The position numbers and the translations under genes were made by a program. From assembly GCF_002139935.1 (NCBI RefSeq), contig NZ_CP015578.1, forward strand, positions 1,178,001 to 1,242,000: a DNA stretch of 64,000 nucleotides, read 5' to 3'. Under the pieces are notes generated by a model that was not told the DNA's origin, did not search any database, and saw only the letters and a program-made list of their open reading frames with translations. This document shows positions 27,865 to 37,759 of this stretch, one piece after another. The number at the start of each line of letters is the position of its first letter. Position 1 is the first letter of the stretch. The DNA is from Campylobacter lanienae NCTC 13004. GTDB taxonomy: Bacteria > Campylobacterota > Campylobacteria > Campylobacterales > Campylobacteraceae.

Positions 27865-28752
27865 TTACTTCATACTCTCAACGCCGCTTATAATCTCTAT
27901 AAGCTCTGTTGTGATGCTTTCTTGTCTTGCTTTATTATAGGCAAGATTTAACTCTCTTACTCTGGCTTTTGCGTTGTTTGTAGCATTATCCATAGCTTGC
28001 ATTCTAGCACTATGCTCCGCTGCTAAAGAGTCAATAAGAGCATAATACATACTATACTCAAAGTATTTTCTCATCAGCTCATCAAGGATTCTATCATCGT
28101 GCTCTGGTTCAAAATCCATTAGTGAGCCTTGCTGATTATCATCTTGAATTTTTGGTGGTTCAACTGGCACTATGGTATTGACTCTAATCTCTTGAGAGAT
28201 CATATTTTTATATCCATTATGGACCAATACAACCTTATCTGTCACACCAGCCGTAAAATCACTAATAGCAGCCCTAATCACATCTTGAGCCTTCTCATAT
28301 GTAGGGGCTGAGCTAACACCACGATAACTTTCTAAAATTTCAATACCTTGAAAATTGAAAAATTCAATACCCTTTTTACCAACAGCTCTTAAGCGGACTT
28401 TTATTTTTTTAGATTTATATTCATCTATCATATTTCTTATAGTTTTGATAGTTGCAACATTAAAACCACCGCAAAGACCCTTATCAGCAGTAACGAAGAT
28501 TATATCAACCTTTTCTACTTTAGCTTCTGTATCAAAGAATTTATTTCCTTCGCCGACGATTTTAAATTTGTTAATCTCATAAGCTATCTCGCTTAAGACT
28601 TCATTAATCTTTAGAGCATAAACACGAGAATGACGAGCCGCCTCTTCTGCTTTTTTGAGCTTAGCAGTAGAGACAAGCTTCATAGCTTTTGTCGTCTTTT
28701 GCGTGTTTTGAACGCTCTTGATCTTTCTTTTGATATCTTTTAAATTTGACAT
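27865..28752 (-). CDS. atpG: ATP synthase F1 gamma subunit
   Basis: This is the central rotor shaft. The 295-residue protein has the N-terminal helix with [33 protein letters not shown] in the Rossmann-like domain, and the C-terminal helix [25 protein letters not shown]. All three are hallmark gamma segments. 9 bp separate it from atpA. Length is normal. Confidence 0.96.
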   Translation of the reverse strand: MSNLKDIKRKIKSVQNTQKTTKAMKLVSTAKLKKAEEAARHSRVYALKINEVLSEIAYEINKFKIVGEGNKFFDTEAKVEKVDIIFVTADKGLCGGFNVATIKTIRNMIDEYKSKKIKVRLRAVGKKGIEFFNFQGIEILESYRGVSSAPTYEKAQDVIRAAISDFTAGVTDKVVLVHNGYKNMISQEIRVNTIVPVEPPKIQDDNQQGSLMDFEPEHDDRILDELMRKYFEYSMYYALIDSLAAEHSARMQAMDNATNNAKARVRELNLAYNKARQESITTELIEIISGVESMK

Positions 28753-28761
28753 ATTTTAGCC

Positions 28762-30279
28762 TTATTCAGCGCTAAATATTGCTTTAAATTCATTTAATGC
28801 TTTATCTAGTGCTTCTTCAATATCTTTATCAAGTGCTTTTTTGTTGCGAATTTGTTCAAAAATATCTGGATATTTAGCCTCGATATATGGATAAAGTTCA
28901 GCCTCAAATTTAGTAACAGCAGATACTGGAATATCATCTAAATATCCATTACTACCCGCATAGATGATGACAACTTGATTTTCTACTGGAAGTGGGCTAT
29001 AAGGTGGTTGTTTTAATACCTCAACCATTCTTTGACCTCTTTCAAGCTGTTTCCTGCTGCTCTCATCAAGATCGCTAGCAAATTGAGCAAAAGCTTGAAG
29101 TTCGCGATATTGAGCAAGATCCAATCTTAATGTACCAGATACTTTTTTGATAGCTTTGATCTGAGCTGAACCACCAACACGAGATACAGATAGACCGACA
29201 TTGATCGCTGGGCGGATACCTGAGTTAAATAGATCGCTCTCTAAGAAAATTTGACCATCTGTAATAGAGATAACATTAGTTGGGATATAAGCTGAAACAT
29301 CGCCTGCTTGAGTCTCAATAATAGGTAAAGCTGTGAGGCTTCCTGCGCCTAATTTATCACTTAGTTTGCTAGCTCTTTCAAGCAATCTGGAGTGTAGATA
29401 GAAAACATCACCCGGATATGCTTCACGACCTGGTGGGCGGCGAAGGATAAGTGACATTTCACGATATGCTACGGCGTGTTTGCTTAGATCATCATATATG
29501 ATAAGTGCGTGGCGAGAGTTATCACGGAAATACTCACCCATTGTTACGCCCGCATATGGAGCTAGGTATTGAAGTGCCGCAGAATCACTTGCGCTAGCAT
29601 TTACAACTATTGTATAATCCATAGCGCCGTATTCTTCAAGCTTTTTAACCACTTGAGCTACTGTTGATTGTTTTTGACCGATAGCGACATATATACATAT
29701 AACATCTTGACCTTTTTGGTTGATTATTGTATCTGTAGCAACTGTGGTTTTACCGGTTTGGCGGTCGCCGATTATAAGCTCTCTTTGGCCTCTACCGATT
29801 GGCACAAGACCATCAATAGCTTTAATACCTGTTTGTAATGGCTCATGGACAGATTTTCTAGCCATAATTCCTTTGGCTTTTTCTTCTATAAATCTAGTTT
29901 CAGTAGCATCTATAACCCCTTTGCCATCTATTGGCTCACCAAGAGCATTTACAACACGGCCGATTAGCGCATCACCTACTGGCACTCTAAGAAGTCTGGC
30001 CAGTCTTTTGACGCTACTTCCTTCTTTGATATCATTACAACTACCTAAGACAACAACCCCTACACTGCTCTCTTCTAGATTTAAGGCCATACCTTTTTGA
30101 CCATTTTCAAACTCAACCATCTCGCCGGCCATGACATTTTTAAGACCATAAACATTTGCCACGCCATCTGCGACTGATATAACTTTGCCAGTCTCTTCAA
30201 TATTCACGCTAAGATCAAAGTTCTCTATGCGTTCTTTGATGATACTGCTAATCTCATCAGCTTTTAACTTAACACTCAC
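28762..30279 (-). CDS. atpA: ATP synthase F1 alpha subunit
   Basis: This is the regulatory nucleotide-binding subunit of F1. The 505-residue protein has Walker A GDRQTGKT (near residue 170), [16 protein letters not shown], the [15 protein letters not shown]-like stretch, and the signature [29 protein letters not shown] in the middle (family-specific). It lies between atpH and atpG with short gaps. Identification is secure. Confidence 0.97.
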   Translation of the reverse strand: MSVKLKADEISSIIKERIENFDLSVNIEETGKVISVADGVANVYGLKNVMAGEMVEFENGQKGMALNLEESSVGVVVLGSCNDIKEGSSVKRLARLLRVPVGDALIGRVVNALGEPIDGKGVIDATETRFIEEKAKGIMARKSVHEPLQTGIKAIDGLVPIGRGQRELIIGDRQTGKTTVATDTIINQKGQDVICIYVAIGQKQSTVAQVVKKLEEYGAMDYTIVVNASASDSAALQYLAPYAGVTMGEYFRDNSRHALIIYDDLSKHAVAYREMSLILRRPPGREAYPGDVFYLHSRLLERASKLSDKLGAGSLTALPIIETQAGDVSAYIPTNVISITDGQIFLESDLFNSGIRPAINVGLSVSRVGGSAQIKAIKKVSGTLRLDLAQYRELQAFAQFASDLDESSRKQLERGQRMVEVLKQPPYSPLPVENQVVIIYAGSNGYLDDIPVSAVTKFEAELYPYIEAKYPDIFEQIRNKKALDKDIEEALDKALNEFKAIFSAE

Positions 30280-30293
30280 GCTTTTACTCCTTA

Positions 30294-30827
30294 TTAAATT
30301 ACTTTTAATATATATTCACTCATTTGAGCTTTTAGTCTATCGATAGAAAAACTCACCTCAACACCTAAATCATCAAGTTCGATTTTGATACCATTAAAAT
30401 CATTTTTAATAGTTTCAAATTCAACTTTTACATCAAATTTATTCGAAAATTTGCTCTCTAATTCGCTTTTTTGTGCTGGGGTTATATCTATATTTCCTGA
30501 TATTATACCTTTGTATTTAGCATCTCTTATAGCTTTTTGATACTCAAATTCTTTTGAAATTTCTGGTATTAAATGCAATCTTTGCCTTTGGCTTAAAAGC
30601 AATAAAAAATTGCCTAGTTTTTTATTTGAGCTATCATCTATTAAAGATAGTAGAAATTCAACCTTTGATTTAGCATCAATCATAGGAGAGTCTATGATAA
30701 AATTAAATTTAGGGATAGAAAATGCAGATGCTAACTTCTTAAACTCATCACTTGCTCTATCAAATTCACTAGCATCCAAAGCAAGAATTAGCGCTTTTAC
30801 ATATTTTTTTGCTACTATTTCTCTCAT
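30294..30827 (-). CDS. atpH: ATP synthase delta subunit
   Basis: The delta subunit joins F1 to the peripheral stalk. The 177-residue protein begins with the typical [13 protein letters not shown] and has a C-terminal segment [27 protein letters not shown]. This fits the OSCP/delta pattern, in which G-G-hydrophobic is more often seen; here it is GIKI. It shares 1 bp with atpF. Length is normal. Confidence 0.93.
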   Translation of the reverse strand: MREIVAKKYVKALILALDASEFDRASDEFKKLASAFSIPKFNFIIDSPMIDAKSKVEFLLSLIDDSSNKKLGNFLLLLSQRQRLHLIPEISKEFEYQKAIRDAKYKGIISGNIDITPAQKSELESKFSNKFDVKVEFETIKNDFNGIKIELDDLGVEVSFSIDRLKAQMSEYILKVI

Positions 30828-31339
30828 TAGCTCACCTTCTTAATAATAAGATTAACAAGCTCATTTTGATCAATTTTTATAGCGTCACTTTCAAATAACT
30901 CATCCAAAATTTCGCTTACTACAACTCTAACAAGCTTTCTTTCTTCAAAATCTTTTTGCTCTTCATAGCTTTTTTCTAAGATATGGATCTCGTTTTGAGT
31001 ATCTTTTTCTATCTTAGCTAGCATAATTTCTATCTCTTTATTGATAGCCTCAGTTAGATCGCTAGCTATTACTTTAGCATTTTCTACCCTTTTAGCTGCC
31101 TCTTCTCTTTTGGCGTTTGATGCTTTTAACTTCTCTTGAATAGCATTTAATCTATTGGCAATAGAGTTAATCCTACCATTATAAGCGGCTTTTATAGGTT
31201 TAGCTATTAGATAATACAAAATAGCAAAGAATATAACAAAGTTAATCACCCTAGGGACTATGTCATACTCACCATTTCCACTAGCAGCACCAAAAGCAAA
31301 TATCGGAGCTATAAGCAATAGAATAAATTTAATATTCAT
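30827..31339 (-). CDS. atpF: ATP synthase F0 b subunit
   Basis: This is the peripheral stalk subunit. The 170-residue protein has an N-terminal signal-like segment (residues 1-20), a second membrane helix (VINFVIFFAILYYLIAKPI, 32-50) and a long charged amphipathic helix to the C-terminus. The double N-terminal hydrophobic layout is usual in Campylobacter AtpF. It is paired with atpF' 9 bp upstream, giving the b/b' heterodimer. Confidence 0.93.
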   Translation of the reverse strand: MNIKFILLLIAPIFAFGAASGNGEYDIVPRVINFVIFFAILYYLIAKPIKAAYNGRINSIANRLNAIQEKLKASNAKREEAAKRVENAKVIASDLTEAINKEIEIMLAKIEKDTQNEIHILEKSYEEQKDFEERKLVRVVVSEILDELFESDAIKIDQNELVNLIIKKVS

Positions 31340-31348
31340 ACAAAACTC

Positions 31349-31771
31349 CTATATTTTAGATAAAGAACCAGCAAGGGCACTTTTTAATTCTGGGATTTTG
31401 GCGGTTAAATTTGATTTTAACTCAGCTTTTCTATCAATCAATCCCGCTATAAAGCTGTTATAATCAGCTTCTAAGCTCTCTTTTTTGATAGCGATTTGTG
31501 TAGCGGCCTTCTCTTTGGCTTGGCTTAAAGCAGCGTGCTTTTTAGCTTGTGCTTCAGCTCTGGCATCACTTAGAATCTTATCTATTTGTGCTTCATAACT
31601 TCCAACATCGCTAGCATTTTTGCTAACGCTCTCTTCATCATTTTTGATAGATCTATTTCTATCATCAATGAAACCAAGCAAAGGCTTGTAGAGAATGGAA
31701 TTTAACACAAAGATAAGCCCTAAAAAGATCACTAGCGTGATCAGCAACAACGGCGGATCTATCTGTAGCAT
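31349..31771 (-). CDS. atpF': ATP synthase F0 b' subunit
   Basis: This is the second peripheral stalk subunit. The 140-residue protein has one N-terminal membrane helix (LLLITLVIFLGLIFVLNSILY) and a long charged helix rich in A, E, K, S. The ATG at 31771 is preferred: AAGGAG lies 5 nt upstream, whereas a GTG one codon earlier is too close. It is the first atp gene in this operon, 62 bp after parB; the F0 a and c genes are not in this window, as usual for Campylobacter where they lie elsewhere. Confidence 0.92.
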   Translation of the reverse strand: MLQIDPPLLLITLVIFLGLIFVLNSILYKPLLGFIDDRNRSIKNDEESVSKNASDVGSYEAQIDKILSDARAEAQAKKHAALSQAKEKAATQIAIKKESLEADYNSFIAGLIDRKAELKSNLTAKIPELKSALAGSLSKI

Positions 31772-31833
31772 CACTTCTCCTTATGTAATTTCATTAAATT
31801 AGCCAGTTATTTTACAATATTAAAAAATAAATT

Positions 31834-32673
31834 CTACTGAATTTTTTGAATTATTTTTATCAGATTAGCTATTTTTTTACTATCGTTTAAATTTAGTATC
31901 AATTTTGAACCATTTATCTTACATTTGATGCCAAAATCTTCTATTAGATCTTTAAGTAAATTTAAATTTTCTCTATCTTTCATATCGATTTTTGGCTTTT
32001 TGGTTTGACTGGGGCTTTTTAATCTTTTTACTAAATTCTCGGTATCTCTTACGCTTAATTTCTGCCCTATTATGGTGTCAGCGACTAATTTTTGATCTTC
32101 GCTGCTTAATCCTACCATTATTTTAGCGTGACCTTGAGTAATTTTGCCATCATCTATTAAGCTCTTTGTATAATCATCAAGACCTAAAAGTCTAAGTGTA
32201 TTTGTGATCTGCGTTCGGCTCTTTTTGACTATTGATGAGAGAGTTTCTTGGGTGATTTTATACTCATTTATAAGCTCTTGATAGGCGTTAGCTAACTCAA
32301 TTGGGCTTAAATTTTCTCTTTGGATATTTTCAATTAGCGCTAACTCTCTTAAATTTTTATCTGCGATATTGGCTACAATTGCTTTGATTTTGCTTAAACC
32401 AAGCAGTTTAGTAGCTCGTAAGCGTCTCTCGCCAGCGATCAAGGTAAAGTTGCTACCATCTTTAATGACAATTATCGGCTGGATAAGTCCATGACGCTCG
32501 ATACTTTGGCTAAGCTCTTTTAAGGCTTCATCGCTAAAGCTTTTCCTAGGTTGAAATGGATTTGGCTGAATTCTATCGATATCGATTTCAGCCACTAGTT
32601 CTTTATTTAACTCTTTATTATACGCTTGTTCCACATCTCCTAAAATGGAGTCTAGTCCTCTGCCAAGTGCCAT
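31834..32673 (-). CDS. parB: Chromosome partitioning protein ParB
   Basis: ParB binds parS sites and works with ParA to segregate origins. The 279-residue protein has the N-terminal ParB/Srx motifs IQPNPFQPRKSF (near 35) and GERRLRATK (78-86, the CTP-binding motif). A central helix-turn-helix (ETLSSIVKKSRTQITNTLRLL) and a C-terminal dimerisation segment follow. It lies 3 bp downstream of parA. I saw no obvious canonical parS palindrome in the window by eye. Confidence 0.95.
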   Translation of the reverse strand: MALGRGLDSILGDVEQAYNKELNKELVAEIDIDRIQPNPFQPRKSFSDEALKELSQSIERHGLIQPIIVIKDGSNFTLIAGERRLRATKLLGLSKIKAIVANIADKNLRELALIENIQRENLSPIELANAYQELINEYKITQETLSSIVKKSRTQITNTLRLLGLDDYTKSLIDDGKITQGHAKIMVGLSSEDQKLVADTIIGQKLSVRDTENLVKRLKSPSQTKKPKIDMKDRENLNLLKDLIEDFGIKCKINGSKLILNLNDSKKIANLIKIIQKIQ

Positions 32674-32676
32674 ATC

Positions 32677-33459
32677 CTACCCCATTATCGAGTAAGCTAA
32701 ATTTTGATAAGCTTGTGAGCCACTAGATTTAATATCATACAAAATTACAGGCTTACCAAAGCTTGGGCTTTCGGCTAATTTTACATTTCTAGGGATTATC
32801 ACAAATCCATCTTCGCAATTTTGTGCTTTAAATAATTTATTGCTAAAGTGCTTTTTAAGGTCGGCTACCGTCTCTTTAGAAAGGTTATTTTGTGCGCTAT
32901 ACATTGTAGGCAAAAATCCCTTTATAGTTAGTTTTGGGTTTATTGTCTCTTTTATCACTTTTACGGTATTGAAAATTTGTGCTAACCCCTCCATAGCGTA
33001 GAATTCACACTGGATCGGGATAATAACACTATCACTAGCAGTAAGTGCATTAATAGTCAAAATCCCAAGAGTTGGCGGGCTATCAATGATGATATAATCA
33101 TAGCTATCACGGATTATGGCAAGTTTATTTTTTAAAATGGTTTTATAATCTCTATTTTGTTCGCTAAATTCTTGTTCTATGCCTACTAATCCTATATTTG
33201 ATGGGGCGATATCAAGCATTTTTAGCTCTGTTTTTAAAACTATATCATTTATATTTTTTCTACCTGTTAGGACATGGTAGATATTGAATTCATAATCACT
33301 TCTTTTAAATCCCAAACCAGTTGTAGCATTGGCTTGTGGATCTATATCAAGTAGCAAAACTCTCTTCTCAGCCACGGCCAAAGATGCTGCTAAATTCACA
33401 GCTGTTGTAGTCTTGCCTACGCCGCCTTTTTGGTTGGCAATGGTTATAATCTCACTCAT
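32677..33459 (-). CDS. parA: Chromosome partitioning ATPase ParA (Soj)
   Basis: ParA is a Walker-type ATPase for chromosome segregation. The 260-residue protein has the deviant Walker A KGGVGKTT (residues 10-17), LLDIDPQANAT (Walker A') and IIIDSPPTLGIL (Walker B). No N-terminal DNA-binding extension is present, as in Soj. It overlaps birA by 4 bp upstream and is followed by parB. Confidence 0.96.
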   Translation of the reverse strand: MSEIITIANQKGGVGKTTTAVNLAASLAVAEKRVLLLDIDPQANATTGLGFKRSDYEFNIYHVLTGRKNINDIVLKTELKMLDIAPSNIGLVGIEQEFSEQNRDYKTILKNKLAIIRDSYDYIIIDSPPTLGILTINALTASDSVIIPIQCEFYAMEGLAQIFNTVKVIKETINPKLTIKGFLPTMYSAQNNLSKETVADLKKHFSNKLFKAQNCEDGFVIIPRNVKLAESPSFGKPVILYDIKSSGSQAYQNLAYSIMG

Positions 33460-34091
33460 CTTGCTGAATACACCCTTTTATTATTTATTATTATTGAGCC
33501 ATCATTTTCTAGTTTAGCGTCATTTAGGCTAACTTCTTTATCATCTATATGGATGGAAAAACTCTTTGATAGCTCGAATTCTATCAAATATTTGCTAAAA
33601 ATTTGCTTCCATTTTGGCTTGGTGCTTAAACTTTTGAAGTATAAATCCACTATATCATCTCTACTAAACTCTATATCCAAACAATCGGCGTAATTTGGGC
33701 AATTAGTTAAATTTAATCCTATACCGCATATATAGATATTGTTGATCTTGGTGGTGATGATGCCAGCGATTTTGCGATTTGCTAGGTATAGATCATTAGG
33801 CCATTTTAGCCAAGTTTTAGAGCCTTTATCCCTTAGAGCTAAAACTAAAATAAAAGCAAAATATATGCTAGCTGATGCTGGGGCTAAGTCGCTTGGTAGC
33901 TCACTCTCATCTATCGCAAAACTAAGATATAAATTCCCCCTTGGGCTATCCCAGCTATTTGCCCTACTACCGATACCAAAGCTTTGCGAATCAGCTATGA
34001 TGGCGCATGGTGGGGATTTTTGTAGTGATTTTATATCATTAATTAGTTTGGTTTGAGTAGATTCACACTCACAAAGATACTCTATCTCCAA
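33456..34091 (-). CDS. birA: Biotin--[acetyl-CoA-carboxylase] ligase
   Basis: This enzyme activates biotin and attaches it to the biotin carboxyl carrier protein. The 211-residue protein has the biotin-binding stretch QSFGIGSRANSW (a variant of GRGRRGR-x-W), RGNLYLS, and WLKWPNDLYLANRKIAGI with the substrate Lys. It lacks the N-terminal DNA-binding domain, so it is a class I, non-regulatory ligase. The start at 34091 overlaps the end of fmt by 23 bp. The GRG variant is a small oddity shared by many epsilonproteobacteria. Confidence 0.9.
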   Translation of the reverse strand: MEIEYLCECESTQTKLINDIKSLQKSPPCAIIADSQSFGIGSRANSWDSPRGNLYLSFAIDESELPSDLAPASASIYFAFILVLALRDKGSKTWLKWPNDLYLANRKIAGIITTKINNIYICGIGLNLTNCPNYADCLDIEFSRDDIVDLYFKSLSTKPKWKQIFSKYLIEFELSKSFSIHIDDKEVSLNDAKLENDGSIIINNKRVYSAR

Positions 34092-34983
34092 TGCCTATCC
34101 TTTTGCCATTTAGATAACTTATTCCATCAACTGGTTTTTTACCGGCTATTTGAATTTTTTTGATCAATATCCCATTGCCAACTGCCCCGATCACAAATCC
34201 ATCGCTATTTACGCTTATAATCTTGCCAACTTCGCCATTTAAATTCGAAATTTCCATATCCAAAATTTTTACTCCATTTTGTGTGAAAATACCCGGCCAA
34301 CCAAAATATGCTAAAAATTTAGCCCAAATTTCACTAGCTTTATCACTTTGTAAATTTATTAATCCATCATCTTTTTTAATCTTTTTACACTTTGAGCTAA
34401 GAGCGTTAAACTGCTTAATAGGCTTGATGTCTTCATATTCTTTTAAGATTTTGATAGTTAAATTTGCTGCTATATCACTTAATGTTTCAAACAACTCTTG
34501 AGAGTTTAATTTAGCTATATCAATGACGCTAAATGCCAATATATCGCCACTATCTAGCCCCTCATCCATCTTCATAGCCGTTACGCCACTTAATCTATTT
34601 TGGTCTAAAATCGCTGATTGTATCGGCGACGCACCACGATAATCTGGCAAGATAGAAGCGTGCAAATTTACACAAGGTGCGATATCTAGAATTTCAACTG
34701 GTAAAATCTGCCCATAAGCTGCTACTATTATAATATCTGGATTTAGTGATTTTATATGCTCTTTGACTCCATCATCTTTGAGTGAATTTGGCTGATAGAC
34801 TATGCTCACAAGGCCTAAATTTATAGCTGTTTTTTTCACATCGGGCGGGGTTAGTTCGCCACTTCTGCCTACTGGTTTGTCTGGTTGAGTGTAGATAGCT
34901 AATATATTAAATCCCTCTTTATAAATTTCGTCCAAAATTCTACTAGCATAGCTCGGAGTTCCCATAAATACGATATTTTTCAT
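34069..34983 (-). CDS. fmt: Methionyl-tRNA formyltransferase
   Basis: Fmt formylates initiator Met-tRNA using 10-formyl-THF. The 304-residue protein has FMGTPSYASRIL at the start, YTQPDKPVGRSGELTPPDVK, and the catalytic region NLHASILPDYRGASPIQSAI (Asn, His) with an Asp in LDSGDIL. A C-terminal OB-type domain follows from about residue 205. It shares 4 bp with proB and 23 bp with birA. Confidence 0.95.
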   Translation of the reverse strand: MKNIVFMGTPSYASRILDEIYKEGFNILAIYTQPDKPVGRSGELTPPDVKKTAINLGLVSIVYQPNSLKDDGVKEHIKSLNPDIIIVAAYGQILPVEILDIAPCVNLHASILPDYRGASPIQSAILDQNRLSGVTAMKMDEGLDSGDILAFSVIDIAKLNSQELFETLSDIAANLTIKILKEYEDIKPIKQFNALSSKCKKIKKDDGLINLQSDKASEIWAKFLAYFGWPGIFTQNGVKILDMEISNLNGEVGKIISVNSDGFVIGAVGNGILIKKIQIAGKKPVDGISYLNGKRIGIGDRVSL

Positions 34984-35744
34984 CTTTTACCCTTAAAAAT
35001 TGTCCCGCCGATTTGGCTTGAGTTTAAAAGAAATTCTCTAGCTACTTTTAGATCAAATCCACTAGCTAAAAACATATCTTTGCCATTTTTCATCAAAAAA
35101 TCAGCCGCTAAGAGCTTTGTGGTGATGCCGCCTGTGCCGTGCTTGCTACCTGTGTAGCTAGTTTTATTTAACTCTTCATCACTTAAAGCAGTGACTAGTG
35201 GGCGGATTGTTGCGCTCTTATCTAGGCTTGGATCAGCTGTGTAATACCCATCTATATCGCTTAATATCACCAATAAATCAGCGTCAAAATAGTGTGCTAC
35301 CGCACTTGAGAGCCTATCATTATCGCCATAAACTATCTCGCTAATTCCTGTGGCATCGTTTTCATTTATAATTGGTAAAATTTTATTTTCAAGCAAACCA
35401 TTGATAACATTTTTGGCATGATTTGTAATCTTCCTAGAGTCAAAATCCCCCGCCGTAAGGAGAATTTGAGCTGCTAATTTATTATATTTTGATAATGTTT
35501 TAGAGTAAATTTCCATCAGATATGGTTGGCCTAAACTAGATAAAATTTGCTTATTTACCACGCTTGTCCTAGGTAGATTAAACTTCGTTTGCCCCGCACT
35601 AATAGCCCCACTACTAACTAATATCACCTCAAATTTATCACTCAATTCACTTAGAAATTTACAAAGATTATCTATCCTATTTTGATTAATTGAGCTCTCA
35701 TCGCTTAAAACATGAGAGCCTACTTTTATCACCACTCTTTTCAT
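34980..35744 (-). CDS. proB: Glutamate 5-kinase, PUA-less
   Basis: ProB makes gamma-glutamyl phosphate, the first step to proline. The protein begins MKRVVIKVGSHVLS and has SSGAISAG, INENDATG and VILSDIDGYYTADP, all amino-acid-kinase signatures of glutamate 5-kinase. At 254 residues it lacks the C-terminal PUA domain of the E. coli enzyme, as in other campylobacters. The ATG at 35744 is preferred over a GTG one codon upstream; the Shine-Dalgarno is weak for both. It is separated from obg by 156 bp with a terminator-like hairpin and its own promoter. Confidence 0.93.
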   Translation of the reverse strand: MKRVVIKVGSHVLSDESSINQNRIDNLCKFLSELSDKFEVILVSSGAISAGQTKFNLPRTSVVNKQILSSLGQPYLMEIYSKTLSKYNKLAAQILLTAGDFDSRKITNHAKNVINGLLENKILPIINENDATGISEIVYGDNDRLSSAVAHYFDADLLVILSDIDGYYTADPSLDKSATIRPLVTALSDEELNKTSYTGSKHGTGGITTKLLAADFLMKNGKDMFLASGFDLKVAREFLLNSSQIGGTIFKGKR

Positions 35745-35779
35745 CACTTATTGCCTTGAATTTAAAAATAAATTTTGTG

Positions 35780-35785
35780 ATTATA
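35780..35785 (-). promoter_or_regulatory. Candidate -10 element for the proB-fmt-birA-parAB-atp run
   Basis: Minus-strand TATAAT (context AGTATAATCAC) lies 36 bp upstream of proB. It is the only good -10 in the gap after obg, so it may drive proB and much of the following gene run. Confidence 0.45.
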
Positions 35786-35821
35786 CTATTTTTGGCTTAA
35801 AAATTTGGTTAGAATAAAAGC

Positions 35822-35863
35822 AAAATTAGCTAACTCAAATAGACTTTTTAATTAGCTAATTTT
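35822..35863 (-). terminator. Hairpin between obg and proB, probable obg terminator
   Basis: AAAATTAGCTAA and TTAGCTAATTTT form a perfect 12-bp stem around an 18-nt loop. On the minus strand the second arm ends with a T-run followed by GCTTTT. It lies 38 bp after the obg stop. The long loop makes it less typical than a standard terminator. Confidence 0.5.
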
Positions 35864-35900
35864 TATTATACATATAAGGAAATATAATAAAACATTAAAT

Positions 35901-36932
35901 TTAATTTGAATTTAAAAGCTCCAAAAGATTAAATTTAAGCTCTTTTAATCCCTCTCCCGTAGCGCTAGAAATAGGCAAAACAAAAAATGGCTTTTGGTGA
36001 TTATACTCATAAATATCTTGTTTTTTATCAAATTTAAACTCACTCAAAAACTCTTCTATCCTCTCATCACTATACATCGCCGCATCAAGGCGAGTTAGGG
36101 CTATGGCGTAATCTCTTTTGGCTAGATTTGGTGAGAATTTCAAAACTTCATTTTTAAGAGTTTCAAACTGCTCTTTAAGTGAGCGATAATTTGCTAAATC
36201 TATCATATAAAGCAAAATTTTTGTCCTCTCAATATGCTTTAAAAATTGCAATCCAAGCCCCTTGCCATCGCTAGCACCCTCTATGATACCTGGGATATCA
36301 GCCATCACAAATCCACTAAATTCATCCACTTCTACAAGGCCTAATTTGGGTGTGAGAGTTGTGAATTCATAATTAGCAATTTGTGGTTTTGCGTTTGATA
36401 TGCTTGAGATTAAAGTGGATTTGCCAACATTTGGAAAACCTACTAATCCAACATCAGCTATGAGTTTTAGCTCTAAACGGATATTTTTACTCTCACCTTG
36501 AAGTCCTGGCTGGGCTTTTGATGGGGCTTGATTGACGCTTGTTTTGAAATGAACATTACCAAGTCCGCCTTTTCCACCTTTTAAAAATAACTCTTTTTGC
36601 CCTTGGATTGTCAAATCTAGCAATATATCACCACTATCATTATCATATACTACGGTGCCGGGTGGGACAATTAAATTTAGATTTTCACCCTTTTTGCCAC
36701 TCATATTTCTAGGAAGTCCGGGTTGGCCATTTTGAGCTTTTAAGACTCTTTTGCCTTTGTAGTTAGCTAAGGTGTGAGTGTTGTTATCAACTATGAAATA
36801 TACATCACCGCCATTTCCGCCATCGCCGCCATCTGGCCCACCTAATAAAACATGCTTTTCACGGCGAAAACTAGCGCACCCAGCGCCACCCTTGCCGCTA
36901 CTTACACTAAAATTTACACTATCGATAAACAT
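35901..36932 (-). CDS. obg: GTPase Obg
   Basis: Obg is a ribosome-associated GTPase for 50S assembly and stress response. The 343-residue protein has the glycine-rich Obg fold at the N-terminus ([32 protein letters not shown]). Then come [12 protein letters not shown] (G1), the PHQ-like TPKLG region with switch residues, [16 protein letters not shown] (G3) and TRLD (G4). It ends without a long C-terminal extension. It is downstream of rpmA but a terminator separates them. Confidence 0.96.
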   Translation of the reverse strand: MFIDSVNFSVSSGKGGAGCASFRREKHVLLGGPDGGDGGNGGDVYFIVDNNTHTLANYKGKRVLKAQNGQPGLPRNMSGKKGENLNLIVPPGTVVYDNDSGDILLDLTIQGQKELFLKGGKGGLGNVHFKTSVNQAPSKAQPGLQGESKNIRLELKLIADVGLVGFPNVGKSTLISSISNAKPQIANYEFTTLTPKLGLVEVDEFSGFVMADIPGIIEGASDGKGLGLQFLKHIERTKILLYMIDLANYRSLKEQFETLKNEVLKFSPNLAKRDYAIALTRLDAAMYSDERIEEFLSEFKFDKKQDIYEYNHQKPFFVLPISSATGEGLKELKFNLLELLNSN

Positions 36933-36979
36933 TTGGATATCCTTTATTTAAAGGCTATTAAGAGATAATAAAAAGAGAA

Positions 36980-37000
36980 AAGCCCCAAATTATGGGGCTT
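36980..37000 (-). terminator. Rho-independent terminator after rplU-rpmA
   Basis: AAGCCCC, loop of 7, GGGGCTT form a 7-bp G+C-rich stem. On the minus strand it is followed by TTCTCTTTTTATT. It begins only a few bases after the rpmA stop, so obg needs its own promoter or readthrough. Confidence 0.82.
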
Positions 37001-37003
37001 AGA

Positions 37004-37261
37004 TTATGCAGCTGGATAGACAGAAACTTTTTTTCTATCTTTATCTTTTCTTTCGAATTTCACAAAACCATCAACCAAAGCAAATATAGTATGATCTTTT
37101 CCCATACCTACATTATTGCCTGGATGAGTAGCCGTTCCTCTTTGGCGGATTATGATATTTCCAGCTCTTACGAACTCACCACCGAATTTTTTAACACCTA
37201 AGCGGCGACCTATACTATCACGGTTATTTTGGGTTGAACCCTGACCTTTCTTGTGTGCCAT
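37004..37261 (-). CDS. rpmA: 50S ribosomal protein L27
   Basis: L27 lies at the peptidyl transferase centre. The 85-residue protein has the classic start [20 protein letters not shown] and the [17 protein letters not shown] segment. The N-terminus has no cleavable Firmicutes-type extension. It follows rplU by 12 bp with an AAGGAG ribosome-binding site. Confidence 0.98.
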   Translation of the reverse strand: MAHKKGQGSTQNNRDSIGRRLGVKKFGGEFVRAGNIIIRQRGTATHPGNNVGMGKDHTIFALVDGFVKFERKDKDRKKVSVYPAA

Positions 37262-37273
37262 ACTCTACTCTCC

Positions 37274-37582
37274 TTAGGCTTTTATACTTGTAACTTTTAC
37301 ACGAGTGTATTCTCTTCTAAAACCGCGTTTTAATTTTGAATCTTTTCTTCTGCGTTTTTTGTAGATAACGATTTTTTTATCTTTACCTTCTCGTATAACT
37401 TCTAAAACAACTTTTGCACCACTCACAAACGGCGCACCTACCTTTAAACTGCCATCATTAACTGCTAAAACCTCGGTGATTTCAACAATTGACTTTGCTT
37501 CGGCTTCAAAATGATCTAAATTTAGGAAGTCGCCTTCGCTAACTTTATACTGTTTTGAGCCATGTTTGATAATCGCATACAT
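37274..37582 (-). CDS. rplU: 50S ribosomal protein L21
   Basis: L21 binds 23S rRNA. The start is put at the ATG at 37582, giving [18 protein letters not shown], the universal L21 N-terminus; the longer frame upstream adds twenty residues with no family match. A good AAAGGA precedes this ATG. The 102-residue protein ends with the [22 protein letters not shown] basic tract. It is the first gene of rplU-rpmA and has an approximately 90-nt leader. Confidence 0.96.
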   Translation of the reverse strand: MYAIIKHGSKQYKVSEGDFLNLDHFEAEAKSIVEITEVLAVNDGSLKVGAPFVSGAKVVLEVIREGKDKKIVIYKKRRRKDSKLKRGFRREYTRVKVTSIKA

Positions 37583-37599
37583 CAAACTATCCTTTAAAA

Positions 37600-37614
37600 T
37601 TTGGTAAGACCAAA
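37600..37614 (-). promoter_or_regulatory. Short hairpin in the rplU leader
   Basis: TTTGGT, loop of 3, ACCAAA form a 6-bp stem ending about 5 bases before the rplU Shine-Dalgarno. Ribosomal protein operons are often autoregulated by leader structures, so an L21-binding role is possible. It is not a recognised L21 leader motif. Confidence 0.3.
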
Positions 37615-37678
37615 AAGCACTCTTAAATAAAAAATTTATCAAAGAGATTTATGGAGCTATTTTGGATATTAAGGCGTG

Positions 37679-37684
37679 ATTATA
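37679..37684 (-). promoter_or_regulatory. Candidate -10 element for rplU-rpmA
   Basis: Minus-strand TATAAT (context AGTATAATCACG) about 97 bp upstream of rplU, with an AT-rich upstream region. It is the only strong -10 in the gap to ccp. Confidence 0.5.
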
Positions 37685-37733
37685 CTAAATTTATTATAAA
37701 TTTTGACTAAATTTGGGATGAAATTTGAATTTG

Positions 37734-37752
37734 GCCTACCGATTTGGTAGGC
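37734..37752 (-). terminator. Terminator-like hairpin after cytochrome c peroxidase gene
   Basis: GCCTACC, loop of 5, GGTAGGC form a perfect 7-bp stem starting 7 bp after the ccp stop (minus strand). The following tract is CAAATTCAAATTT, only moderately T-rich. Confidence 0.6.
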
Positions 37753-37759
37753 ATTGAGA

